From positions 310,001-374,000 of the forward strand of contig JACJYN010000006.1 of assembly GCA_020636095.1 (NCBI GenBank): a DNA stretch of 64,000 nt. The letters are read 5' to 3'. This document shows, piece after piece, positions 16,359 through 26,300 of the stretch. The notes under the pieces are model-generated. The model saw only the letters and a list, made by a program, of their open reading frames with translations, was not told the origin of the DNA and ran no database searches. Made by a program: the position numbers and the translations under genes. This stretch comes from Lewinellaceae bacterium (GTDB lineage Bacteria > Bacteroidota > Bacteroidia > Chitinophagales > Saprospiraceae). Every line of letters begins with the position of its first letter. Positions within the stretch are counted from its first letter, which is position 1.

Positions 16359-18380
16359 TTACTCAATCGGTATTATTTCGGCACCCTCCTCAGTGATTTT
16401 TATTCCGTGGCTTAGTACTTCCGTCAGCCCGGTATATTCCTTGATGGCCAGTATCTCATAAATCTTTTCCTTTTCGATATCGGCCGTCCTGAATTCCAGG
16501 AATTTGTTTTCTTCTGCTTTTTCAATTTTAAAATAATTCCCCGAAGGCTGCGGGGCATCACCAGGGAAGTCAACATCCCGGCCATTGATCTGCATGCCAA
16601 ATACCCGGCTGTGCCCCTCCCGGTCAGTCACCTCCCGGCCAATGCCGGTGGCTTCGGTATACAATACCGGGCCGATCTCTGTGAACGGTGGATTGGCCTC
16701 TCTCAGTTGATAACCGGCCCCGCTTTGCGCGTTGATAAGGCGGAGGAAGTCCAGAGCGGAACGAAGTTGTATACCTGGGTCGGGCCTTACCAGGGCTACC
16801 AGGTGATCTTCCAGTTCTATTTCCGCTCCATTGTGTTCCGCTTTGATAATCAGCAAGCTGTCTTTCTCCAGTAATTCGCCGGTAGCCGGTGCTAATCCAA
16901 CCTTTTTATTGTCAATATCAGTGAGGTTAAAAGTAGAAATCTCCACACTTTGCTGGGTACGCAAGAGTTCTTCGCGTGTTTTTAAAAGGTCACCGTTCGG
17001 TTCGTAGTCGGCAGGCCCGTTTTGAGGAGCCTCCAGCGTTCTGGCGAACAATTTATAGGTGACTCCTTTTTGAGGCTGGCTGATCTTTACGTTTGATGTA
17101 CTGGGTTTGGGTTCTGAAGCTGTAGTGTAGGCAATTGCTGTGGTTCTTTCAGCAGTATCTTCAAAAGCAAAAGTAACATTAGGATAAATGGGGATACTAA
17201 TTGTAAACCGTACCGGCATAACAACCTCTTCAAAGAATATGTTATCCTCCAAATCTTTGGATATGCTATCTGCCAAATCTCTGGATGCCCGGACTCCCCA
17301 TTCAGCTTGATCCTCCGGTTGGGCATCTGCGGGTATGGGTATGAAATGGTCATTCCCGTTTCCGGGAAATCGTTCAGATCGCTTCTCCCAGCTTGGCTTG
17401 CCCTCGGCATCAGTGCCTGTTATCCTGATTAATTGGTAGTGAACTTTTTTCTGGCTTCCGGCAATTTTAACCTCAAACCGGCCGATAGTATCAACAACGA
17501 TAGTCCCCGCCAACACAGTATTTGGGTTTTCGGTATCAATTAAAGTTATGTCAAGATTCGGGTCAATTTTGGTGCGATAATTGATCTTAGAGGCGAGTAA
17601 GACTTTTAGTCTTGTTTTTTTATTGGTGGCGCGGATAGAAAAACTTTCGTCCTGAGTAATTGGGGACGTGGTAAATTGCACAACGCTCCACCATTTATTT
17701 TTAAAGGCCTCGGAAATGGTATCTTTAAATGCTGAGGTTACAAACACTGCTAAAGAATCAATGAGATCTATCGTTTTTTTAAATATTTCTAAAGAAAGAT
17801 TAGCTTTCAAAGCGGTTTTTACTTCGTTCAGGCTGGGATTGTCGCTTAAGGCCGTTTTTAGCGTTTTCAAAATGGGATTATCCCCCAAACTGGATTTTAG
17901 TGTAGTCAGGGTTATTGTATCCTCTGGTTCTAAGGTTTTAATAAATTCAACCAGAAAAAGCCGGTCTTCTAACGTTTTTTTGAATTCCTCCAGGGAAGAA
18001 TCGAGTGAGCCGTTGGTGAAGACTTTCCATCCCTTGGTTCTTCCTTCCAGTTCCTGAATGAAAGTTGTAAATGCTGCATCTGATTCCAGGTTAAGCGGCG
18101 TTCCTGCAATCTCGTTATTGTCAGCTTCATTTTCATCCACCAGGACGTAGTCGACTTCTTCATCTTTTTCGGCGCCAATGATAAAGATAACGCCGATTTT
18201 TCCCAGGGTAATATTGGGCGAATAACAAACCGACAAATCCCGGAGGGGATAGGGGAAAACCGGGTCGGCAGGAGCGATCGTGAATAGATCGGCCGGATCA
18301 GACGACAGGCCGACGGGAAAAAGCATTCCCAGGAGCCGGTTCCGGCTTGACCGGAGGGGAATATCATTCAAAACGTCCAT
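16359..18380 (-). CDS. Unknown eCIS-operon protein (673 aa)
   Basis: I do not recognise a family. Start MDVLNDIPL at 18380, two bases after the preceding stop; an ATG 30 bp upstream, overlapping that gene, is possible. The N-terminal part mentions no signal peptide. Residues about 155-245 contain amphipathic helical repeats (KSSLGDNP, KTALSDNP, KTALKANL) that may form a coiled coil. The rest looks like tandem beta-sandwich units of 80-100 residues (TIVVDTIGRFEVKI, VKISQPQKGVTYKLF, NAQSGAGYQL). Its place between the wedge and the tape measure is where PVC-type clusters carry fibre or accessory baseplate genes, so an external particle component is likely (inference). Confidence 0.6.
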   Translation of the reverse strand: MDVLNDIPLRSSRNRLLGMLFPVGLSSDPADLFTIAPADPVFPYPLRDLSVCYSPNITLGKIGVIFIIGAEKDEEVDYVLVDENEADNNEIAGTPLNLESDAAFTTFIQELEGRTKGWKVFTNGSLDSSLEEFKKTLEDRLFLVEFIKTLEPEDTITLTTLKSSLGDNPILKTLKTALSDNPSLNEVKTALKANLSLEIFKKTIDLIDSLAVFVTSAFKDTISEAFKNKWWSVVQFTTSPITQDESFSIRATNKKTRLKVLLASKINYRTKIDPNLDITLIDTENPNTVLAGTIVVDTIGRFEVKIAGSQKKVHYQLIRITGTDAEGKPSWEKRSERFPGNGNDHFIPIPADAQPEDQAEWGVRASRDLADSISKDLEDNIFFEEVVMPVRFTISIPIYPNVTFAFEDTAERTTAIAYTTASEPKPSTSNVKISQPQKGVTYKLFARTLEAPQNGPADYEPNGDLLKTREELLRTQQSVEISTFNLTDIDNKKVGLAPATGELLEKDSLLIIKAEHNGAEIELEDHLVALVRPDPGIQLRSALDFLRLINAQSGAGYQLREANPPFTEIGPVLYTEATGIGREVTDREGHSRVFGMQINGRDVDFPGDAPQPSGNYFKIEKAEENKFLEFRTADIEKEKIYEILAIKEYTGLTEVLSHGIKITEEGAEIIPIE

Positions 18381-18382
18381 AG

Positions 18383-20655
18383 TTACGGTGTTTGTAAAGG
18401 TTCGATCCATTGGAGGTAAGCTTCCTCAAATGCAACCATTTCTTCCCGGCTTAACCAGTGCACAAAAATTCGCAAATGAGCCGGCGTTTCCTCCCGCAAA
18501 GTTTTGGCCACCACCTTTCGGAAACCAGGGTTTTTAACTTCCTCAAAACGATAGAGCCAGGCCGGGAACATAAAGCTTAATTGCAGGGAAAAAGGATCTT
18601 TGAGGGGCGGCCGGCTGCCGTCGGCTCCCACCGGCAATTCCATAATGGGGCTTTGCTGTTTTTTATCACTTACCGACGGCCGCAGGAGGATATGTTCCAC
18701 CAGGTGAAATCCCCCGGGGGCGTTTTCCGAAAGCCCGGCGAGCGATACGGGTTGTACGGGCGGAAAACCCAGTAAAAGCGCCAGCCGTCGCTCGAGCCCT
18801 GATACATTTGACCTCAGCGGGCCAGTTATGGGCTCATCCGGGCCTGCAGAAGCAATGGGCTTGGTATAATTAAACGCTTTGCCCCTTTCCCGGCTGAGTT
18901 GCGGGTAGTTGTTTAACAAAGTTTCCTTGTGGGCAAAAAGTTGTTTTTTCAGGGAGGCGTCATGCTCGTCTAACTGCTCTCCAAAGCGGGCCAGCAGGTG
19001 GTTGAGCAGCCGGTTTCGGCGTTCCCAAAGGTTTTCTTTTACAATGTCTTTATCTTTTTCCTCCGTCCATTCCGGTACTCTTTCTTCATTTACTACGGAT
19101 TCTGTCCACTCCTGTATTCTTTCCTGGTAAACGATCGCTTGCTTAAATTTGGGGTCTCTTGCAGTCAATCCAAAAGCTTCCCATCGGATCAGCGATTCGA
19201 AACCGGGTATTTCATTGCGCATGGATTGGGAAAAGTAGACTTTTTCGGAAGCACCTGCCTTCAGGGAAAATAATTTTCCGGCGCCTTCCAGCTGAGCAAA
19301 AGCATTGGCCAGCAACTGATCGAAAAGGGCCAGGTAGGCTTTGAACTGGCGGGCCTGCGCCACCCGCTGTGGGGAAGCTGGCCAGGGCAGCCCCACTTCC
19401 CCGACCCCATAAATTTCGGGAAACTGATGCTGGATCGATTGGTGAAGCGCTGCCTGTCGCTGACGGCCTGGTCTAAAGGCTAATTGCCCGGTTTCCTGCC
19501 GCTGTGGCTTGGCCCGTTCGTTTTCGGCCCGCTTTAGCTGATCCAGTTTTTCGAGGGTGGTGGCCCAACTCACATGGACGGGCAGGCCTTTTTTTGACAA
19601 AGCGACGCCCTCGCCAGGAGCCAGGGCGGCACTAGGCCCGGGAACGATCAAAACAGGGGCCTTGCCATCCGGTAGGATCAACTCCCAGGCTTCGCCTTCT
19701 TCCGTGGAAGCTACCTGGGTGCTGCCCGGCAAGCTTATCCGCAATTGATGAATGGCGGCCACACCCTCGATCTCCATGATCAACCGGATCAGGTCTGAAA
19801 TGCGCACGCTGCGGCGCACCTGGAAATCTTCGAGCTCCTGATCGTCCAGAAAACCGTGATCCAACACCGGCCCTTCGAGCAGGCTTTCTAGCGAATAACC
19901 GGCTTCCAGGCGTTCCTGTAGCGTGTAAAACCGGATGCTGGGCGACAAATAAGCCTGGATCACAAAATAAATACTGGCCAGTAAATGAGCCGGGTCGCTA
20001 ACCGCACCTACTTCCACGACGGCTTTTACCTGCACTGCCTGCGAGGCCAACGCTTCGATCAGGTGAAAATCCTCGCATAAATTGCGCCGCTCGAGCAGGC
20101 GGCTGCGCAACTTGTTTTTGACATTTGCCGGATTTTGGCCGGGTTCGGGAATGAAGGCCACCCGATAAAGCCCCCGTATTTCGATTGGGGGATGGACTGC
20201 TCCGAATCGCGGTTGACGATTGGGAGAGACATGCGCAGGGCTTCTTCCACCGGATCGTAATAAACCTGGGAATCATACTGCTCGGAGGCCGTATCCAGTA
20301 TGTAAATCCAGGCATTGTGGACCCCTTCGGTGTCGAGGAGCACCTTGCGCCAGTCCAGCAGGGTTACCGGCCCGGATGATAACATGCCTGCCGGCCTGAA
20401 ATGAGCCGGCAGATTGGCCCCCAGCCCTTCGGCCATCAGGTCCGGGATGGGGAAATTGATCCGGTAGCTCAAGTCCGTAAGGGCGTAGCACAGTTGTTCC
20501 AGCAGGGTAATACCCGGATCATGCGTATTGTGGTCCGTCCATTCCCGGCCCGACAGTTTTTGGAGGAGTGCTATCCCCTTTTCGCGAAAGGTGGCGTAGT
20601 CTACCACTTCCGGGGGTAGCGATGGAGGATCCATATTGTTGTTCAATTCGATCAT
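18383..20655 (-). CDS. eCIS baseplate wedge protein (Pvc12-like), one-base frameshift
   Basis: The gene is split into two overlapping frames. 20655 to about 20190 gives a typical N-terminus (REWTDHNTHDPGITLLEQLCYALTDLSYR) found in baseplate-J-like proteins of contractile injection systems. The frame ending at 18383 continues with RGLYRVAFIPEPGQN and ends in EHILLRPSVSDKK and HLRIFVHWLSREEM, again typical. The total, 2273 bp, is one base short of a frame. Adding one C to the C5 run (plus strand G5 at 20187-20191) gives PPIEIRGLYRVAF, the expected sequence, and a 757-aa protein. A G5 run at 20171-20175 is the other candidate. It is either a homopolymer sequencing error or a real mutation that would break the particle. 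The 592-aa second frame begins at a GTG, so a fragment could still be made. Confidence 0.82.
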
Positions 20656-20678
20656 TTCATTAAAGATCTAAACTTTTT

Positions 20679-23363
20679 TTATCTCGGGATGTGAATAGCG
20701 GCGACACTATTGGAAGAAATGCCGAAAATGCCGGTGTCAAAGTTGACATGTACGCTGGCTTTGCCATTCGCCAGGCTTTTCAATACTTTCAGGTCATCCT
20801 CCGTGAGGGTAGTTCCGCCAATCCTAAACCCGGTGGCCTTTACCGGGCCCTCTACATCCAGTTTGACTTCGGGGATGAAACTGTCGTTCCCAATGCCCAC
20901 ATTCCCACGGTTGGGCCGCAATACGATGTGATCATTGCTATCATTGGAGGTGCCGATTTCGAGGGTAGTCGCCTCCCCCGAACGCGGGTAGTATCGGATC
21001 CAGGCGGCATCTCCGCTGCCGCCGCCGGGGTCTCTGGGGAATACAATGCCGTCACTATCAGAATTGCCGGCGGAGGGCCGCAGCTGGCCGGTAAAGGCGC
21101 CGATAAAGGAGGTGGCCCTCACGGCGCCTTGTACATCCAATTTGAATTCGGGAATGAACCCATCGTTTCCAATGCCTACATTGCCCAGATTAGGCCGCAA
21201 TACAATATGATCATTGCTATCATTGGAAGTGCCGATCTCGAATAGGGTGGCCTCCCCTGAACGCGGGTAATACCGAATCCAGGCGGCATCTCCGCTGCCG
21301 CCGCCGGGATTTTTGGGGAATAGAATGCCGTGATTGGCCGAATTCCCGGCGGTGGGCCGCAAAGGGCCCATAAAGGAAGTGGCCCTTATCGGCCCCTCTA
21401 CATCCAGTTTGACTCCGGGGATGAAACTGTCGTTTCCAATGCCCACATTCCCCCGGTTGGGCCGCAATACGATGTGGTCATCGGCATCGTTGGATGTGCC
21501 AATTTCGAATAGGGTGGCTTCCCCCGAACGCGGGTAATACCGGATCCAGGCGGCGTCGCCACTGCCGCGGCCAGGATCTTTGGGGAATAGAATGCCGTCA
21601 TTTTCAGAATTGCCGGCGGAGGGCCGAAGTTGGCCCTGAAAAGAAGTGGCTTTGGTGTGCCCGTTTACCTCCAATTTAAAACTAGGCACATCGACGCCGA
21701 TTCCGACATTACCGGAAGGCTTCAGGGTAATATGGTCATTTGAATCGTTCGACACGCCGATCTCCAGCGTTGTCTCTTCGCCCTTTCGGGCAAAATACCG
21801 AATCCAGGCAGCATCGCCACTGCCGCCGCCGGGATCTTTGGGGAATATAATACCGTCATTGGCCGAACTGCCGCCGGAAGGTTGAAACTGCCCGACAAAG
21901 GAAGAGCCTCTTATTGGGCCTTCTACATCCAGTTTGAATTGGGGAATGAAACTACTGCTTCCAATGCCTACGTTGCCCCGGTTGGGCCGCAACACGATGT
22001 GGTCATTGGCATCGTTGGAGGTGCCAATTTCGAATAGGGTGGCTTCCCCCGAACGCGGGTAATACCGAATCCAGGCGGCATCGCCACTGCCGCCACCGGG
22101 ATCTCTGGGGAATAGAATGCCGGCATCGGCTGAACTGCCGGCAGTAGGCCGGATCTGGCCCTGAAAAGAAGCGGCTTTGGCGTGTCCGTTTACTTCCAGC
22201 GTTAATCCGCTGGCCACAGCGGCCCGGCCAACGGCCAATGAGCCGGCGAAAGAAGATACTCCGGTTCCTTTGACGGCCAGCCCGCCGTTCGCTCCGGTGG
22301 CTAAGGCCATCCGTTCGTCAGTAGCATTGCCGTCTCGCCAGGAGTGGCTGCCGTTGGCGGCGTAAAACAAGGTGGTTCCCTTTTTTCCCAAGCCAAAACC
22401 ATTGGCCAGTTTAAGTTTAAGGCCCGTGTTTCCAGGTAGTTCGCCGGAAAGTTCCAGGCCGCCTTCCGACCGGATATGGCCTCTTACATCCAGTTTGGCC
22501 TCCGGCGCATTGGTGCCAATGCCTACATTCCCGGAGGGGATCAAGGCAATATGGTCCTGAGCATCATTGTCCACCCCAATTTCCAGGGTCGTATTTTCAC
22601 CAGTCCGGGCGTAATACCGGATCCAGGCGGCATCGAACCTTCCTCCGCCCGGATCCAGGGGAAACAAGATGCCATTATTGTTCGTATTGCCGGCGGTAGG
22701 CCGGATCAGACCGGAGAAAGCAGTTGCTTTAGCCGTACCGTTCACCTCCAGTTCGGCGGTAGGGTTGCTGGTCTTTATCCCTACTTTCCCGGAAGGTTGT
22801 AATAAGATGTGATCAGAAGCGCCGCCGGCCACCTGGATTTCCAGGGTTGTACCCTTGCCGCTTTCATAATAAAGCATCTTTGCCGCCGGGCCATCGGCCT
22901 GGGCAGGACTGCCGGTGAACACCAATCCCTTATCTGTCCCCGATTCGGGTTGGATCGTTCCAATAAAGGAGTCGGCTTTTACATCGCCATCGACCTGCAG
23001 GGCTACACTGGGGTTTTGGGTACCTATCCCAACAAATCCTTCCTTTTCATCTATGAACAAACCGTCCCCGCTACCGTCCCCCTGGCTGATCAGCAATCCC
23101 CGGGTATCCTGCCGAAGGCTGACGCTCCAATTGGGGTCGCCGTTAAGGTTATCTTCAAATAGCTCAAGCAGGTTGGTGGAGTCGCCGCTTCTGTTGATGG
23201 GCGCCTGAATCCTCAATGGGTCGGTCGGGCTTTTGGTAAGGCCATCGTCGACCTGGTTGATACCAGAATGGATCAGTGCCGTAAAATGGCGTTCCTCCGG
23301 AATGTCCCCCGCCTGAAAGAAGGCCGCCAAACTTAACCTGCCTGTGGATTTTTCATCTGCCAT
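20679..23363 (-). CDS. eCIS tail fibre-like protein B, GNVGIG repeats
   Basis: 894 aa from MADEKSTGR at 23363; the frame extends upstream but overlaps the end of the wedge gene, so this ATG is preferred. An N-terminal adaptor of about 100 residues (LAAFFQAGDIPEERHFTAL, LLELFED) is shared with fibre A. Then come about eight repeats of 70-80 residues, each with GNVGIG, KLDVEGPI, RPTAGNS, FPKDPGGGSGDAAWIRYY and EIGTSNDSNDHI. Such repeats form trimeric beta-structured phage-type fibres that bind receptors. The C-terminus (TTLTEDDLKVLKSLANGK) probably caps the trimer. Distal fibre, likely determining target binding (inference). Confidence 0.85.
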   Translation of the reverse strand: MADEKSTGRLSLAAFFQAGDIPEERHFTALIHSGINQVDDGLTKSPTDPLRIQAPINRSGDSTNLLELFEDNLNGDPNWSVSLRQDTRGLLISQGDGSGDGLFIDEKEGFVGIGTQNPSVALQVDGDVKADSFIGTIQPESGTDKGLVFTGSPAQADGPAAKMLYYESGKGTTLEIQVAGGASDHILLQPSGKVGIKTSNPTAELEVNGTAKATAFSGLIRPTAGNTNNNGILFPLDPGGGRFDAAWIRYYARTGENTTLEIGVDNDAQDHIALIPSGNVGIGTNAPEAKLDVRGHIRSEGGLELSGELPGNTGLKLKLANGFGLGKKGTTLFYAANGSHSWRDGNATDERMALATGANGGLAVKGTGVSSFAGSLAVGRAAVASGLTLEVNGHAKAASFQGQIRPTAGSSADAGILFPRDPGGGSGDAAWIRYYPRSGEATLFEIGTSNDANDHIVLRPNRGNVGIGSSSFIPQFKLDVEGPIRGSSFVGQFQPSGGSSANDGIIFPKDPGGGSGDAAWIRYFARKGEETTLEIGVSNDSNDHITLKPSGNVGIGVDVPSFKLEVNGHTKATSFQGQLRPSAGNSENDGILFPKDPGRGSGDAAWIRYYPRSGEATLFEIGTSNDADDHIVLRPNRGNVGIGNDSFIPGVKLDVEGPIRATSFMGPLRPTAGNSANHGILFPKNPGGGSGDAAWIRYYPRSGEATLFEIGTSNDSNDHIVLRPNLGNVGIGNDGFIPEFKLDVQGAVRATSFIGAFTGQLRPSAGNSDSDGIVFPRDPGGGSGDAAWIRYYPRSGEATTLEIGTSNDSNDHIVLRPNRGNVGIGNDSFIPEVKLDVEGPVKATGFRIGGTTLTEDDLKVLKSLANGKASVHVNFDTGIFGISSNSVAAIHIPR

Positions 23364-23382
23364 GGTAAAACGTTTCTTTTTG

Positions 23383-26300
23383 TTAAGATTCTGGCTGGGG
23401 CTTATCCTCCGCCACTTTAAAGTCAAGGTCCAGTTTTGCGTAGCCGATACCACTAAGTATCCGCTTCTGGGGATCGATGCTGTCATCGAGGAACTCGATG
23501 GTGTGATCTGGCGTTGAAACCAGGATCACATCCGGGCCGCGCAGCCGGGTGGCGGCGCCCACCCCTTTCACGGGGCGAAGGCTGCCGTCGGAAGCCAGTC
23601 GCTCCTTCAGAATCAGGCGCGCCTGATCGATAAAATCGACATAAGGCCTGGTTTCCATAAAATGAACCAGCATACTGAGGTATATTTCTCTGCCGAAGGT
23701 GATCTCTCCACCCTCCTCGAAAGCCCAGGGGGATAAAAATTGTTTGAGTTCCCGCTTCAGTTGATCGGCATAAAAATTGAAATTATTCATGTCATAGAAT
23801 TTGACGGCTCCCCGGACGTGCAGGTAATCGAAGCGTGGGTTTTGCACCTGCACCCGGACAAAAGGAGGAGCCAGTTTCTGCAAAAATGCTTGTATCTCCT
23901 GTATTTGCCTCTGCGGCGCCTTGGGCTCAAAGGGGTTAAAGGGCCGTCGGAAGCGAACATCCGGGACCACAATAACAGCGACTGTCCCGGGCAGCGTCCC
24001 GGGGTCCAGCAGATCGGCGGCAAGGGCTTTGGCCTTATAGATGTCGGGAAACTGTTCGAGGACCAGGCGTTCGTAATCCCACATGGTGAGCCCCCGCCCT
24101 TTGTGGCGCAGCCGTTCGCTGACCCGCAGATGAAAAGCGGGCGCCTGCTCCCGGGCTTTACCTTCAAAGGAGGAATAGGGTTGCAGGAAAGTCAATAATC
24201 CGGGGATTGGTTCGTTCGGGTCGGCTATGCTTTTGGGCGGCAACACCCGTTCGATGTCGCTGGATTGCAGCCCCTGATCCAGCCAGGTAGCCTGTAAGGC
24301 CTGCGGAAAAATCGCAATGGCATCGTTCAGGCTTTCGCTGTGGCGGTTGACGCGAATCCGGATCCAATGATACCCTTCCGGCATACGGGTATGCTGTCGG
24401 CTGGCTGTCGCCGGGATATGGAGTTGCACAATGCCGCTGTTTAGCAGCCCGTTGGTGGTATCCATTCCGATCTGCTCGCCCTTTATATCCTGCCAGTCAT
24501 CACCGGCCAGGCAGGCCCATTCCAGTTTGCCGGCTGGCAGGTCCGGGTTGCCGCTGCCTTCGGCCAGTTGGAAAAGCAGGGATAAGGACTGGGGCGGTTG
24601 CAGGTGCTCAATACCCAGATACAGTTCTCCTTCGTCGTCATAGCGGGGTAAAAACTGGAAAACCTTTTTCTCGGTGATGGTCTCATTGCCTTTATCCTCC
24701 GCGATTTTTATCCAGGCGCCACTACTTTCGAGGTCGCTTCGCCCAAAGGGGTGAAGGTGAAACAACCGGCCTTCCGTTTGCACCGGCTGAGCCCCGGGTT
24801 CCGGCAGTGGATCCTCGGCAAAGCGGGTTCGCTCTTCCACCGGCAAAACCACCGCTGTGGAAGTGCTATAATCGATGCGGAGGCTGTCGATTACCGGAGT
24901 GAAGGCATCTTCAAGAAGGAAGGGGGCAGGGTAGGAAATGACCAGTTCCAGGCCCGCTGTTAGGCCATCCGGAACCTTGAGTTGTTTCTCCGCTTCATCA
25001 TGATACGTAACGATTAGTTCTCCTGCCGCTACTGGTTCAGCTTGTAGATCGCCGGGCATTTCAGCTACGGCTTTAGTTACTTCAGCTAGTGCTTTAGTTG
25101 CTGTTGCTGCAGCTTCAGCGGCCATGGTGGCAGCCGCAACAGCTTGCCTGATTTCTCCGGCTACTCTTGCATTTTCCGACACTTTGGCTCCGGTTCTGGT
25201 TACTTTGTCGGTGTGGGTAGCTAGTGCGGCTTGAGCCGCCGTTTTTTTTGCTGCATCAGCTCCCTCTAAATCAGTTTTGTTATCATTTGCAAAATCTTCA
25301 GCGGCCTTTAATGCAGCCTTCGCTTCTCTCTCAGCGTCCTCTAATTTTTTTTCAGCCTCCCGTAATGCTTCTTCAATGGTCGATGGCCTTGATTCAAATG
25401 CGTTTTCAAATGTTTCTATTACTGCATCTTCTGCTTCATTGACTGCTGTGTCTGCGGCTGTTTTTACATTTGTTGCTGCACTTACTACTGCTGCGGCTGC
25501 GGCTGCTGTTATCTTATATTTAACCGTAAAACTTTCGATCGGCAAACCCCGGGCCACGTCCCTTTGAAGTTGAATGATCTTGACGGGAGTAGCATTAACC
25601 TCAATTTCCTCAACTGGCCTTGTTTCAAATAATTTCCCGTCGATGGCCTGTAGCGTGAGCAGGTTGGAAAGTTGGCGCGGGCCAAGCAATTTGAGTTCGA
25701 GGTAGCGTTCGGCTTCGAGTACATCTCCCGATATTTCCGGGGCAGCGTTGGGTTTGCGGGCATACGGTACGTCATTGGGGGAAAATACCTGGTTGGCGGG
25801 GATTTTAGCAGAGATTATTTCCTTAGTCCCGGGGATTAAATCATGGGTTAAGCCGGCTAAATCGGCCTTCATTTGGAAATACCGGTGGGCATCGTGTAGT
25901 GCCATTTCCATCTGGAAGGCTGCCGGTAGTATATTCCAAACCGGTTTCAGTGTAACCGAATCCAGGCGTTGAGCGGCCAATTCCGGGTGGGTGATAAACA
26001 AGCGGTCATTAGCCTGGGGGTTGGTTCCAAAGGGTTCGAAAGGTTTTTGAGGGTCGATGCTACCCTGGAGGTTTTGAACCTGAAGGGTTGTCAATCCTTC
26101 TACATCTACTTCCATATGGATACCGGAGATCAGCAATTCCCGCATCAGTTCGTAGGGCCGCCGGCTTTCTTTGAGGGTTTTGGTTGTAGGGTCAAACAGG
26201 TCGATCTTATTGCGATTGAGGGAAAATTTGAGAGCCGGCCAGGGGCCGGATAAGGGGTCTTCGACTACCGGAAGGAGCGGGGCGAATTCCTCGTTGAGCA

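Noticed and set aside
18383..20655. Programmed ribosomal frameshifting in the wedge gene
   Set aside because: No slippery heptamer with a downstream structure was seen, and the C5/G5 runs fit an indel or sequencing error better; other eCIS wedges are single frames.
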